Assembly: GCF_900103325.1 (NCBI RefSeq)
Contig: NZ_FMXM01000002.1
Coordinates: 496,001 to 560,000, forward strand
Direction of reading: 5' to 3'
DNA length: 64,000 nt
From: Mesorhizobium qingshengii
GTDB lineage: Bacteria; Pseudomonadota; Alphaproteobacteria; Rhizobiales; Rhizobiaceae
Every line of letters starts with the position of its first letter. The first letter of the stretch is position 1. This document shows, piece by piece, positions 25,652 through 34,925 of the stretch. The notes beneath the pieces are model-generated. The model did not search any database. It saw only the letters and a list, made by a program, of their open reading frames with translations, and had not been told where the DNA came from. A program made the translations under genes and the position numbers.

Positions 25652-27112
25652 GTGGCAATCGCTGAGCAAAATCTGGACGGGCGCGTATCGGCGCCGCAGC
25701 AGACCCAATCCACCGTCTGGGCGCTGGCAAGCCTGTCGCTCGCCACGCTGCTGTCGTCGCTGGGAACCAGCATCGCCAGTGTCGGCCTTCCCTCGCTGAT
25801 GCAGACGTTCGGGGCCTCGTTCCAGTCCGTGCAATGGGTTGTTCTCGCCTACCTGCTCGCCATCACCACGTTGATCGTCAGCGCCGGGCGGTTGGCCGAT
25901 ATGTTCGGGCGCCGGCCTTTGCTGCTTGGCGGCATCGCGCTGTTCACATCGGCATCGGTGCTCTGCGGCCTGGCGCCGACGCTGTGGTTGCTGATCGCCG
26001 CGCGCGCCGTGCAAGGGCTTGGCGCGGCGCTGATGATGGCGCTGACGCTGGCCTTTGTCGCCGAAACCGTGACCAAGGCCAAGACCGGCAGCGCCATGGG
26101 CCTGCTCGGCGCCATGTCGGCGATCGGCACGACGCTTGGCCCGTCGCTCGGCGGTCTTTTGATCGCCGGTCTCGGCTGGCGTGCGATTTTCCTCGTCAAT
26201 GTCCCTTTGGGCGCGCTGACCTTCGCTCTCGCCTATCGCGCCTTGCCGGCCCGCGGCAAGACGGCACAGGCCGGCCGGGGCAAGTTCGATGCGACAGGCA
26301 CCGCCCTGCTGGCCCTGACGCTGGCCGCCTATGCGCTGGCCATGACGCTTGGCAGAGGCAATTTCGGCCCCCTCAACATCGGCCTGCTGGTCGCGGCCGG
26401 CATCGGCGCCATTCTGTTCGCCAAGGTGCAGACGAAAGTGAAAACTCCGTTGATCCAGCTCGCCAGCTTCCGTGACCTCCAGCTGAGTGCCAGCCTGGCC
26501 ATGAGCCTCATCGTCGCCACCGTGATGATGGCGACCCTGGTGGTTGCCCCGTTCTACCTGTCCCGCGGCCTCGGCCTGGATGCCGCGATGGTCGGACTCG
26601 TGCTTTCGACCGGCCCTCTGGTTTCGACCCTCTCGGCGCTGGCGGCCGGTCGCCTTGCCGATCGCTTCGGAGCCCACAGGATGATGGTCATCGGCCTGCT
26701 CGGCCTCGCCATTGGCACGCTCCTGCTGTCGCTCGCCATGACCAGACTCGGCATTGCCAGCTATGTCGTTCCGATCACCGTCACCTGCTTCGGCTACGCT
26801 CTGTTCCAGACGTCCAACAACGCGGCCGTCATGAGCGGTGTCGGCGCCGGCGAGCGTGGCGTCGTCTCCGGCCTGCTCAATCTTTCGCGCAATCTCGGCC
26901 TCATCACCGGCGCGTCATTGATGGGCGCCATATTCGCCATCGCATCGGCCGGCGGGCAGCCAGGCATTGGGCAGGATATCCTGAGTTCAGCGGCAGCCGC
27001 CCATGGGATGCAGGTCACCTTCCAGACGGCAACGGCCCTGGCGCTGGTCGCGCTGTTCCTCGCGCTGCTCTCGGCTCGCGCCGCGAGCATCTTGGAACCC
27101 GGAGTTTCGTGA
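25652..27112 (+). CDS. MFS drug/metabolite exporter, DHA2 (14-TM) type
   Basis: 486 residues with about fourteen hydrophobic helices. Family motif A is GRLADMFGRRPLLLGGIALF after helix 2, and motif C-like glycines lie in LLGAMSAIGTTLGPSLGGLL in helix 5, marking a proton-driven antiporter of the EmrB/QacA class. The GTG start at 25652 has an AAAGGAGAT site. The divergent LysR gene is its likely regulator. Substrates could be toxic organics or an endogenous metabolite. Confidence 0.86.
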   Translation: MAIAEQNLDGRVSAPQQTQSTVWALASLSLATLLSSLGTSIASVGLPSLMQTFGASFQSVQWVVLAYLLAITTLIVSAGRLADMFGRRPLLLGGIALFTSASVLCGLAPTLWLLIAARAVQGLGAALMMALTLAFVAETVTKAKTGSAMGLLGAMSAIGTTLGPSLGGLLIAGLGWRAIFLVNVPLGALTFALAYRALPARGKTAQAGRGKFDATGTALLALTLAAYALAMTLGRGNFGPLNIGLLVAAGIGAILFAKVQTKVKTPLIQLASFRDLQLSASLAMSLIVATVMMATLVVAPFYLSRGLGLDAAMVGLVLSTGPLVSTLSALAAGRLADRFGAHRMMVIGLLGLAIGTLLLSLAMTRLGIASYVVPITVTCFGYALFQTSNNAAVMSGVGAGERGVVSGLLNLSRNLGLITGASLMGAIFAIASAGGQPGIGQDILSSAAAAHGMQVTFQTATALALVALFLALLSARAASILEPGVS

Positions 27113-27161
27113 CGTGCGACCTGTCTGGCGGCAGGCCATCGAAGCGAATATTGTCGAACGC

Positions 27162-27659
27162 TCAGGCCCCTGCCCGCTTGCGGCGCTCATAGAGCATGAC
27201 CAGCGTTTCAGCCATCAGTGCAGGCTTTTCCTCGCCTTCGATCTCGACCGTGTTGGCCGCCTTCATCAGATATTGGCCAGGGCCCCTGTCTTCCATGGAA
27301 AGCAGAGTGATGCGCAGCCTGATGCGCGCGCCGACCTTGACCGGAGCCAGGAACCGCACCTTGTCGAAGCCATAGTTGAAAGCGGCCTGGGTGTTCTCCG
27401 GCACGATCCCCATGCCGAGCGCCAGCGCGCCGATGATCGACAGAGTCAGGTAGCCATGCGCGATCGTCGTGCGGAATGGGCTTTGCCGCCGCGCCCTTTC
27501 AGGATCGACATGGATCCATTGATGGTCGCCGGTGCATTCGGCGAACTGGTCGATACGGTTCTGATCGACCGTCGTCCATTCCGATACGCCGAGCTCCTGC
27601 CCGGCCATCGTCCTCAACTGTTCGTAGGTCGGCGGCGTTTTAGGCCGTACTTCGGTCAT
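27162..27659 (-). CDS. MaoC-family (R)-specific enoyl-CoA hydratase-like protein
   Basis: 165 residues with the single hot-dog fold of MaoC dehydratases. The catalytic pair is in the segment FAECTGDHQWIHVDPERA (Asp and His), followed by FRTTIAHGYLTLSIIGAL. This subgroup hydrates trans-2-enoyl-CoA to (R)-3-hydroxyacyl-CoA, a step that can feed polyhydroxyalkanoate. The next gene on the same strand upstream is a phasin (granule-coating protein), which supports that idea. Start at 27659 (MTEVRP) is preferred to 27683. Confidence 0.84.
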   Translation of the reverse strand: MTEVRPKTPPTYEQLRTMAGQELGVSEWTTVDQNRIDQFAECTGDHQWIHVDPERARRQSPFRTTIAHGYLTLSIIGALALGMGIVPENTQAAFNYGFDKVRFLAPVKVGARIRLRITLLSMEDRGPGQYLMKAANTVEIEGEEKPALMAETLVMLYERRKRAGA

Positions 27660-27851
27660 TCCTGCTTTCCCGATCGCTTCCAACGCCTCCGGACCACGAA
27701 CTGGCGGCCTCTGTCAATTCGTCCTGCATGAATCCGTTCCGCCGAATCCGGCCGCAACCGTCCCATGCCTCCCGGTGAAACGGCAGGTCAAATCGGGAAT
27801 TCCTGGTTTTCAACACTGTCGCCGGCAACAACCAGTCTTGGCCAGAGAACG

Positions 27852-28280
27852 CTACTTCTTCTCGTAGCCGGCGCGGATTTCCTCCATCGCCTCCTTGATG
27901 CGCGTGCGCAGGATGTCGACCGATTCGGTGCCGGATTTCTTGACCAGTTCAGCCGCTTCGCCGGCGTTCTTCAACGCAGCCTCGAAGGATTTGCGGGCGA
28001 ATTCCGTCTGTTTGGCCATCAGTTCCTGCGGATTGCCCGGCACTCTGTAGTCCTGCGCCATGTCGACGATCTCACGCAGCGTGTCCTGCAGCATTTCGCG
28101 TTGCCTGGAAAACAGCGAGGATGCGCCCGCGGCACTGGCTCGCGCGGATTTCTCCAGCGCTTCGAGGTTCCTGCGGTGATGGGCAAGAATCGCCTCGATA
28201 TCGACATTGGGCACCTTCAGGTCGCGGCCGAACCTGCCGAACATGTCCATGAAGGAATCGGATTCCGGTTGTTTTGCCAT
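27852..28280 (-). CDS. Phasin family protein
   Basis: 142 residues, almost entirely helical and amphipathic, with the phasin pattern: FGRDLKVPNVDIEAILAHHR at the N-terminus, RNLEALEKSARASAAGASSL, then long heptad-like helices to a Lys-rich end. Phasins coat polyhydroxybutyrate granules and control their size. The ATG at 28280 has a GGGGAGAAG site; an in-frame extension to 28367 is rejected. It lies 190 bases before the MaoC gene on the same strand. Confidence 0.85.
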   Translation of the reverse strand: MAKQPESDSFMDMFGRFGRDLKVPNVDIEAILAHHRRNLEALEKSARASAAGASSLFSRQREMLQDTLREIVDMAQDYRVPGNPQELMAKQTEFARKSFEAALKNAGEAAELVKKSGTESVDILRTRIKEAMEEIRAGYEKK

Positions 28281-28448
28281 GATGTCTTCTCCCCTGTCAC
28301 CGCGGATGCGGGTACCCTCATTGGGAGAATAGCACTCGGGTGCCATGAGTCCATTCGGTCGGGACACGGGCGATTACTACAACGCTGGATACTACCAAGA
28401 ACCCTCTCGAACATTGCTGTCCGACTTTTCCCATGAGACATTGGTGAT

Positions 28449-28889
28449 ATGGAAAAGCCAGATGAAGAAGCTGAAGAAGACCAGTGGTGCTTGAGTGAGC
28501 GCCATCGAGTAATCGACTATTTGCGGAATGAAGGTCTAGTGCATGGCCGTGTTGGAGAATGGCCCGCTTGGCACGTTCATCCGCATGTCGCCGTTTGGGC
28601 AATTGAGAGCGTTGCGCGCCCGAATTGGGTGGGATGGTGGGTAATTTCCGGCGACCTTCCCACCGACTATGTCCCTTGCGGAACCGATCGCACACCGCGT
28701 GGAGCCTTGAAAGACATAGGAACCCGCTGGCAAACGGTTGCAGCGGAATGGTCTCATGGCAGGGAGGTTGAAGGCTTGACTATTGGTACCGATCTTCGGC
28801 ATCGACCCGCGTTAATTCCTCTCCTCGCTTCAAGGGCAGAAATACTCCTGGGTTGGGCCGACGATCCAAGCATCTGGGCTGATTTATGA
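28449..28889 (+). CDS. DUF4826-like protein
   Basis: 146 residues, acidic at the N-terminus and unusually rich in Trp. The central block PNWVGWWVISGDLPTDYVPC followed by a conserved-looking ALKDIGTRWQTVAAEWSHGR matches my memory of the DUF4826 family (PF16108), whose function is unknown. Base composition is clearly less GC-rich than neighbouring genes and there is no clear ribosome site, so it may be a recent arrival. It stands alone between two minus-strand genes. Confidence 0.65.
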   Translation: MEKPDEEAEEDQWCLSERHRVIDYLRNEGLVHGRVGEWPAWHVHPHVAVWAIESVARPNWVGWWVISGDLPTDYVPCGTDRTPRGALKDIGTRWQTVAAEWSHGREVEGLTIGTDLRHRPALIPLLASRAEILLGWADDPSIWADL

Positions 28890-28948
28890 CTGCTTCCACC
28901 TGCTAGCGAATACCGCGACGGAACGGCGGGGCTATCATATACTGCTCG

Positions 28949-30244
28949 TCAGCCGGCGAGGAACAGCCGCTCGGCCACGTACAGCACGACGCCTGCAAGC
29001 CCGCCAATGATCATGCCGTTGAAGCGGATGTATTGCAGGTCCCTGCCGATGTTCATCTCGATCAGCCGCGTCAGTTGGGCAAGGTCCCAGCGCTTGACCT
29101 GGTCGGCGATGAACTTCGACACGCTGCTCTTCTGGCTCTCCACGAACGACGAGAGAGCCACCACGAACCCCTGGTTCATGTCGGCCCTGATCTGCGCATC
29201 GCCTGCGAGATGCCGCCCCACCTCGACGAACATGTTGGCAAGGTGCGCGCGGATCACCGAATTCGGCGCCTTGGCGTCCTGCTCGATGAACTGGTTGAGG
29301 CTTGCCCACATGTCATTGGCCAGCGCCCTGACTTCGGGTCTGGCGAGAAAATCGCGCTTCATATTCTCGGCACGCTTGGCGTATTGCTTGGACGTGCGCA
29401 GCCGCTCGACGAAGCTTTGCGCGAAGCGATCGAATTCGGCGCGCATCGGGTGGTCGGGATCGGCCCGCACCTCGTCGAGCAGCGAGCCGGCCGAGGCGAC
29501 GATCTTCTTCAACAGATAGGCGTCGGCGCGAAACAGGTTGAACAGCGACGGCAGCTCCTCGCGGATCTTCTCGCGCATCGTCGCCAGGGCCTGTTCGTCG
29601 TTCAGGAACCGGCCGATCACCTTGATGAACTCATCGAAGAGTTTCTGGTGGCGGCGGTCATCGGTGAGTGCCGACAAGAGTTCAGCCGCCAACGGCGCCA
29701 AGGGCACCTTTTCGATCTGCTCGAGCATGCGGGTGGTGACGAAGCCACGCAGGCCGGATTGCTCGACGGCGGCAAGTGTCTGCGGCACCAGCCGCACGAC
29801 GAAGCGCGACAGGCCGGCGGCGCGTTCGGCATCGGCCAGCCAGTCGGCGACGAGTGCTGCAAAATCGACCTCGGCAAGCTTCTCGCGCACCGGTTCCGGC
29901 GCCAGGAAATTGACCTCGATGAAGCGACCGAGATTGTCAGCGATGCGGTTCTGGTTCTCGGGGATGATTGCCGTGTGCGGGATCGGCAGTCCGAGCGGCC
30001 GCCTGAACAATGCCACCACCGCGTACCAGTCGGCGAGGCCACCGATGGTCGCCGCCTCGGCAAAGGCAGCGACGAACCCCAGCCACGGATAGGTGCTCTC
30101 GAACGACTTGGCGAGCGCAAACACCGCCACGCAAAGCGCCAGTGCGGCGGTGGCGGTGAATTTTGTCCACCGCAGCGCGGAAAGCTTGGCATCCGCGTCG
30201 GCATCGAAACGCGCGGGCGCCAGGGAAGAGGCCGATTGAGACAT
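28949..30244 (-). CDS. DUF445 family membrane-associated protein
   Basis: 431 residues. There are two hydrophobic segments near the N-terminus (about 28-47 and 55-80, including AEAATIGGLADWYAVVALFR) and one at the very C-terminus (GMIIGGLAGVVLYVAERLFL), with a long helical middle. The ADWYAVVALFRRPLGLPIPH segment is the diagnostic DUF445 (PF04286, YjiN-like) block. The function of the family is not established. It diverges from rirA, and an iron-responsive operator candidate lies between the two. Confidence 0.85.
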   Translation of the reverse strand: MSQSASSLAPARFDADADAKLSALRWTKFTATAALALCVAVFALAKSFESTYPWLGFVAAFAEAATIGGLADWYAVVALFRRPLGLPIPHTAIIPENQNRIADNLGRFIEVNFLAPEPVREKLAEVDFAALVADWLADAERAAGLSRFVVRLVPQTLAAVEQSGLRGFVTTRMLEQIEKVPLAPLAAELLSALTDDRRHQKLFDEFIKVIGRFLNDEQALATMREKIREELPSLFNLFRADAYLLKKIVASAGSLLDEVRADPDHPMRAEFDRFAQSFVERLRTSKQYAKRAENMKRDFLARPEVRALANDMWASLNQFIEQDAKAPNSVIRAHLANMFVEVGRHLAGDAQIRADMNQGFVVALSSFVESQKSSVSKFIADQVKRWDLAQLTRLIEMNIGRDLQYIRFNGMIIGGLAGVVLYVAERLFLAG

Positions 30245-30350
30245 GGATGAGCCGCTCCTCGTCGATCTCAGGCCTATTTAGTGTTCCGCCTGACGAAATG
30301 CGCGTAACAGTGGACTTCGCCCGTATCTTGTCCGGCCGCGCACACAAAGT

Positions 30351-30365
30351 TGACGAGAATATTCA
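30351..30365. promoter_or_regulatory. Iron-responsive operator (IRO) candidate upstream of rirA
   Basis: TGA-N9-TCA exactly: TGACGAGAATATTCA. This is the IRO consensus described for RirA targets in Rhizobium. It lies 156 bases before the rirA start and 106 bases before the divergent DUF445 gene, and overlaps a TTGACG element that could be a -35 box. It suggests that RirA controls its own gene. Confidence 0.7.
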
Positions 30366-30521
30366 TCTATTATGCCCTGCTAGTCTGGAATTGTTCCAAG
30401 GTATAGGCCATATTCCGCCCAGGCCAGCGTGGCGACTCCGAAAAATTTCGGATCAAAGCCGCGTCGGCAGGGTTTCGAAATCTGGCGTTGTTGCATCGCA
30501 CCAGCGCCTTGTGAGGACAAG

Positions 30522-30986
30522 ATGCGGCTTACCCGCCAGACCAACTATGCCATGCGCATCCTGATGTATTGTGCCGCCAACAATGACCGGTTGAGCCGCA
30601 TTCCGGAGATCGCAGCCGCCTATTCGGTTTCGGAGCTTTTCCTGTTCAAGATCCTGCAGCCGCTGGTCGAGCACGGCTTGGTCGAGACTGTACGGGGCAG
30701 GAATGGCGGCGTCAGGCTGGGCCGCGCCGCCGAAGCGATCAGCCTGTTCGACGTCGTGCGCGTGACCGAGGAAAGCTTCGCCATGGCCGAGTGCTTCGAA
30801 AACGATGCCGCCGAATGCCCGCTGGTCGACAGTTGCGCGCTGAATTCGGCGCTGCGCGAGGCGCTGAACGCATTCTTCGCTGTGCTGTCGCGCCATACGA
30901 TCGCCGACCTCGTTGCGGCACGGCCAAATGTGCGCAACCTGCTCGGCATCGACATGCTGGTGGAGCGCCGCGCCCCGGCCGCCTAA
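30522..30986 (+). CDS. rirA: Rrf2-family iron-responsive regulator RirA
   Basis: 154 residues. The N-terminal winged HTH (MRLTRQTNYAMRILMYCAAN, then SELFLFKILQPLVEHGLVET and VRGRNGGVRLG) and the three cluster-binding cysteines Cys91, Cys99 and Cys105 (in CFENDAAECPLVDSC) match RirA. RirA is the rhizobial global iron repressor that binds DNA when it carries a 4Fe-4S cluster. Start at 30522 fixes the Cys positions to those of characterised RirA; the frame is open further upstream but not conserved. Its neighbours, the hmu genes, are classic RirA targets, and IRO candidates lie before both. Confidence 0.92.
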   Translation: MRLTRQTNYAMRILMYCAANNDRLSRIPEIAAAYSVSELFLFKILQPLVEHGLVETVRGRNGGVRLGRAAEAISLFDVVRVTEESFAMAECFENDAAECPLVDSCALNSALREALNAFFAVLSRHTIADLVAARPNVRNLLGIDMLVERRAPAA

Positions 30987-31019
30987 CCCAGCCACATCAT
31001 GGGTGGGCTGGGTCGAGAC

Positions 31020-31808
31020 CTAAGCGGCGGATTGCGGCAATACGAACGGCACATTTCCGGCCGGCAGCACACCGACCTTGAGCCGGCAGTCGAACACTTT
31101 CTCGATCAGATCATCGCTCAGCACCTCTTGCGGCGACCCGGTGGCGGCCAGCCTGCCGCGATGCATGACGAAGATCCGGTCGGCAAACATGGCCGTCAGG
31201 TTGAGGTCGTGCAGGATGGCGACCACGCCGCCGCCCCTTCTGGCGAAGTCACGGGCGATGTTCATGATGATCAGCTGGTGCTTGATGTCGAGGCTGGAAA
31301 CCGGCTCGTCGAGGAACAGATAGCGCGGCTGGCCGTCGAGCAGCGGCGCCCAGACCTGGCACAGCACGCGCGCAAGCTGGACGCGCTGTTGCTCGCCACC
31401 CGAAAGCTCCTGGTAGAAACGCCCGGCAAAACCGTCGAGATCGACACGAGCCAGCGCACGCTCCGGCAACCGTGCATCCTCGCCGGGCAAGACACCCGAG
31501 CGGCCGCCGACAAGGCCGAGCTTGACAACCTCGCGCACCGTGAACGGGAACGACAGCGTCGTCGCCTGTGGCAGCACTGCCCGCTGGACGGCGATCTCGA
31601 CCGGCTTCATCGCCGAGAGATCGCGGCCGTTGAGGGCGACGCGCCCGGTATAGGCGAGTTCGCCGGACAACGCCTTGAGAAAGGTCGTCTTGCCAGAACC
31701 GTTGGGGCCGACGATTGCCGCCACTTCGCCTGGCCGCGCATCGAAATCGACACCGCTAACGATACGCTTGCCGGCGATATCAACCGAAACATCCCTTGCC
31801 TCGATCAT
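31020..31808 (-). CDS. hmuV: Heme ABC transporter ATP-binding protein HmuV
   Basis: 262 residues. Walker A is GPNGSGKT (34-41), the ABC signature is ELSGGEQQRVQLARVL, Walker B is RYLFLDEPVSSLD and the switch His is in AILHDLNLTAMFADRIFVM. It powers inner-membrane heme import with HmuU. Last gene of the minus-strand hmuP-S-T-U-V series, 16 bases after hmuU, converging on rirA. Confidence 0.92.
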   Translation of the reverse strand: MIEARDVSVDIAGKRIVSGVDFDARPGEVAAIVGPNGSGKTTFLKALSGELAYTGRVALNGRDLSAMKPVEIAVQRAVLPQATTLSFPFTVREVVKLGLVGGRSGVLPGEDARLPERALARVDLDGFAGRFYQELSGGEQQRVQLARVLCQVWAPLLDGQPRYLFLDEPVSSLDIKHQLIIMNIARDFARRGGGVVAILHDLNLTAMFADRIFVMHRGRLAATGSPQEVLSDDLIEKVFDCRLKVGVLPAGNVPFVLPQSAA

Positions 31809-31824
31809 CCAGGCCTCCCAAGTC

Positions 31825-32928
31825 TCACAAATCAACCACGCCACGCTTGCGCAGCAGGATCCACAGGAAGAACGGCGCGCCTGATATCGCGGTGACGATG
31901 CCGATCGGCAGTTCGGCCGGCGCCACGATGGTGCGGGCGACGGCATCGGCCAAGAGCAGCAGCGAGGCGCCGAGCAGCGCCGACGCCGGCAGCAAATAGC
32001 GATTGTCCGGACCGATCAGCAGGCGCAGCAGATGCGGCACCACGATGCCGACGAAGCCGATGCCGCCGCTGACGGCGACCGAGGCACCGACCGCCGCCGA
32101 AACGCCAATGATCGCGGTGTATTTCAGCCGCTGCACCGGAATGCCGAGATGGCCGGCGGTCGCCTCGCCCAGCGCCAGCGCGTTGAGCCCGCGCGCCAGG
32201 AATGGCATCGCCGCCAGCGCCAGCACGATGACCGGTCCGACCGAAGCGATCTTCGCCCAAGTCGCGCCACTGAGCGATCCGAGTTGCCAGAAGGTCAGGT
32301 CGCGCAACTGGCGGTCGTCCGCCAGGAAGATCAGGATGCCGGTCAGCGCCATGGCGAGCGCCGCCAGCGCAATGCCGGCAAGCAGCATGGTGGCAACCGA
32401 GGTGCGGCCGTGCCGCGTGGCAACCTGATAGAGCACCAATGTCGTGGCAAGGCCGCCGCAAAAAGCCGCCAGCGGCAGCGCAAGTGTTCCGAGCAAGGCC
32501 GTCAGCGGTGCCAGCATTGTCCCACCAAGCACGATTACGGCAACGGCGCCAAGGCTCGAGCCCGCTGACACGCCGACCAGGCCAGGGTCGGCGAGCGGAT
32601 TGCGGAAAAGCCCCTGCATGACGGCGCCGGAAACCGCAAGCGCTGCCCCGACCAGCATACCGAGAATGACGCGCGGCAGGCGGATGTCGTAAACGATCAG
32701 GCTGTCGCGGGCACTCAACGCGGCATCACCCGGCATCGCGCCGAACAGCCCGTCCCTGATAACGTCGACGGCCGAAGCGTCCGACGCTCCAGACGTCAGC
32801 GACAGCAATACGGCAATGACGAGCCCCAGACACAAAAGCAGGATGACGATGCGGGCGCGCGCCGAGCGGTCGCCTTCGGATGGACTCGTCATCGCCTTCA
32901 CCGGGCCGGCGATCGATTGATCGACCAT
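31825..32928 (-). CDS. hmuU: Heme ABC transporter permease HmuU (FecCD family)
   Basis: 367 residues with about ten membrane helices. FecCD signatures include RLPRVILGMLVGAALAVSGA, VMQGLFRNPLADPGLVGVSA and the C-terminal VVPHLLRLLIGPDNRYLLPA. It forms the inner-membrane channel for heme delivered by HmuT. The first 25 residues are a hydrophilic extension. Spaced 11 bases from hmuT and 16 bases from hmuV, so clearly part of one operon. Confidence 0.92.
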   Translation of the reverse strand: MVDQSIAGPVKAMTSPSEGDRSARARIVILLLCLGLVIAVLLSLTSGASDASAVDVIRDGLFGAMPGDAALSARDSLIVYDIRLPRVILGMLVGAALAVSGAVMQGLFRNPLADPGLVGVSAGSSLGAVAVIVLGGTMLAPLTALLGTLALPLAAFCGGLATTLVLYQVATRHGRTSVATMLLAGIALAALAMALTGILIFLADDRQLRDLTFWQLGSLSGATWAKIASVGPVIVLALAAMPFLARGLNALALGEATAGHLGIPVQRLKYTAIIGVSAAVGASVAVSGGIGFVGIVVPHLLRLLIGPDNRYLLPASALLGASLLLLADAVARTIVAPAELPIGIVTAISGAPFFLWILLRKRGVVDL

Positions 32929-32939
32929 GATCTGTCCGC

Positions 32940-33830
32940 TCAGTCCGTGACCTGCCCGCCATACAGCGAGACGGCCAGGTCGTGGATGGCATCCGCCGTG
33001 CGCGGCCCGAAGCCGAGCAGATAGCCGCCGTCCATGCGGATCAGCTTGCGTGCGGCACCCGCCGGCGTCGAGGCTATCGACGGATTGGCGAACAGTTCGT
33101 CGTCCGATACCGCGGGCCCGGCATTGTTCATCATCAGGATTACGTCCGGACCGGCGGTGATGATCGCCTCGTCGGAGATCTGCTTGTAGCCGGAAAAACC
33201 CTCGACGGCATTGACGCCACCCGCCAGCTTGATGATGCCATCGGCGGCGGTCTCCCTGCCGGCGGCCAGGATCTTGCCGCCCTGCATCGACAGCACGAAC
33301 AGGATGCGTTTGCGCTCCTTGATCGAGGCCGTCTGCTGTTCGGCAGCGCTGAGCTTGGCATCAAGCGCCTTGGCCAGGACTTCTGCCTTGGCATCGACGC
33401 CGAGCGCCTTGCCGACGATGCGGACCTTCTCGAGGATGCCTTCGTGGCTATAGTGCTCGGGCACTTCGATGAACGGGATGCTCGTCTTATTCAGCACATC
33501 GACGGCTTCCCTGGGACCGCTTCCGTGCAGCGCCAGAATGCCGGTCGGGTTGACTGACAGGACACCCTCCGGCGACAGCTGGCGCATGTAGCCGACGTCC
33601 GGCAGGTCGAGCGCCGCTTTCGGATAATTGCTGGTGGAATCGCGAGCCACCAGATGTTTCTCCTCGCCGAGCGCATAGACGATCTCGGTGATCGAGCCGC
33701 CAATGGCCGCGATCCTCGACGGGTCCGCAAACACGGCCGTGCCTTCGCTGGCATTGGACGGCAGAAGCGCGGCAAAAGCCAGGGAAAGGCCGATCGCCGG
33801 CCCAACGATGATCCTGGAAAAGCAACGCAT
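32940..33830 (-). CDS. hmuT: Periplasmic heme-binding protein HmuT
   Basis: 296 residues. Signal peptide MRCFSRIIVGPAIGLSLAFA with cleavage likely after SNA. The mature part is a class III (BtuF-like) binding protein: RIAAIGGSITEIVYALGEEK at the start, VGYMRQLSPEGVLSVNPTGI and EHYSHEGILEKVRIVGKALG, where the Tyr may bind heme iron. The ATG at 33830 has an AGGAG site; 33836 is the alternative. It shuttles heme from the outer-membrane receptor to HmuUV. Confidence 0.9.
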   Translation of the reverse strand: MRCFSRIIVGPAIGLSLAFAALLPSNASEGTAVFADPSRIAAIGGSITEIVYALGEEKHLVARDSTSNYPKAALDLPDVGYMRQLSPEGVLSVNPTGILALHGSGPREAVDVLNKTSIPFIEVPEHYSHEGILEKVRIVGKALGVDAKAEVLAKALDAKLSAAEQQTASIKERKRILFVLSMQGGKILAAGRETAADGIIKLAGGVNAVEGFSGYKQISDEAIITAGPDVILMMNNAGPAVSDDELFANPSIASTPAGAARKLIRMDGGYLLGFGPRTADAIHDLAVSLYGGQVTD

Positions 33831-33841
33831 TATCATTCTCC

Positions 33842-34903
33842 TCAGGCCGCGGTCGGACTTGGGATGCGCGGCAGGTTCTCCGCCAGGAACCGCCAGTCGT
33901 CGCGCTCGCTTTCGCCTTCGTGACGCTTGCCGAAGAACTGGATGATCATCTTGCCGTCGGCGGCATAGGCTTCGAGCGAAGTGACATGACCGTCCTTGGT
34001 CGGCTTGCGCACCGCCCACACCTCGTGGATGTGGTCGGTTCGCAGATGCAGGTGGAAGGTCTCGTCCAGCACGTTGATCCAGGGCCCCATCGGCTTGATG
34101 GATTTGACCGGGCCGGAATGGATCTGGATGCAGCCGCGATTGCCGACAAAGCACATGATCGGCATTTCGCCCCCGGCGGCATGATGGAACATGGCCCTGA
34201 TGGCGTCATTGTCGAGCAGCCAGGCATAGTCTTGGCCGACCATGCGCACTGCCTGGCGGCGACTGAGCTTCAGCGTCTTCAGCATGCCGAAGAACTGGTG
34301 CACGTCGGTCAACCGGCTCCAGCGGTCGCGCAGATCATTGAGACTGGCGGTCGTTTCGCCACCATGGATCTCGTCGTCGGAGGTTGGCCCTGAAATGTCG
34401 ACCGTCGGCTCCTGGTTCGACGATTCAAGCGCCGCCACCAGTTTCTGATAGGCATAGAGGCTGGAAGCTGGCCGCAGATGCACCTTGTGCACGGCCTCGC
34501 CGGTCGCGTCAAAGAACTGCAGGCTGCGGCGGATCTCGTTGCCATCGCGCTTTTCCACGGCAAAACCGTGCGCCCAGACTTTCGGGAAGATGCGCAGGTC
34601 GATGTTCTCGCCAAGCACCATTGCATTGTGATTACCGGTGATGACCTTGTCATAGACGCCGATCTTCTCGTGCACCGCGCTTTCGTTGCGGGTCAGTGCC
34701 ATGACCTCGCCGACGGCCTCGAGGCCGGTCAGCAGATCGTTGACACGCGGCTCGACACCGACGACGCGGTCGCCGCAATGCGCGGCGACCAGTTCGGCTT
34801 CCGAAATACAGAGTTGGGCGGCCAGCTCACGCTCGCGCGCCTTCGGATTCTCTGTCCGTGCCCGCCGGATTTCATGCGGGGCGGGTTTTACGCGCTGGTC
34901 CAT
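33842..34903 (-). CDS. hmuS: Cytoplasmic heme-handling protein HmuS
   Basis: 353 residues, two-repeat HemS/ChuS fold. Typical segments are KARERELAAQLCISEAELVA at the N-terminus, HNAMVLGENIDLRIFPKVWA and the heme-ligand block LTDVHQFFGMLKTLKLSRRQ with His202 aligned by eye to the ligand in HemS/ChuS. The protein accepts imported heme in the cytoplasm and may store or degrade it. It is 11 bases upstream of hmuT and downstream of hmuP. Confidence 0.9.
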   Translation of the reverse strand: MDQRVKPAPHEIRRARTENPKARERELAAQLCISEAELVAAHCGDRVVGVEPRVNDLLTGLEAVGEVMALTRNESAVHEKIGVYDKVITGNHNAMVLGENIDLRIFPKVWAHGFAVEKRDGNEIRRSLQFFDATGEAVHKVHLRPASSLYAYQKLVAALESSNQEPTVDISGPTSDDEIHGGETTASLNDLRDRWSRLTDVHQFFGMLKTLKLSRRQAVRMVGQDYAWLLDNDAIRAMFHHAAGGEMPIMCFVGNRGCIQIHSGPVKSIKPMGPWINVLDETFHLHLRTDHIHEVWAVRKPTKDGHVTSLEAYAADGKMIIQFFGKRHEGESERDDWRFLAENLPRIPSPTAA

Positions 34904-34925
34904 GTCTCGTCCCTACTGCCTTGCC

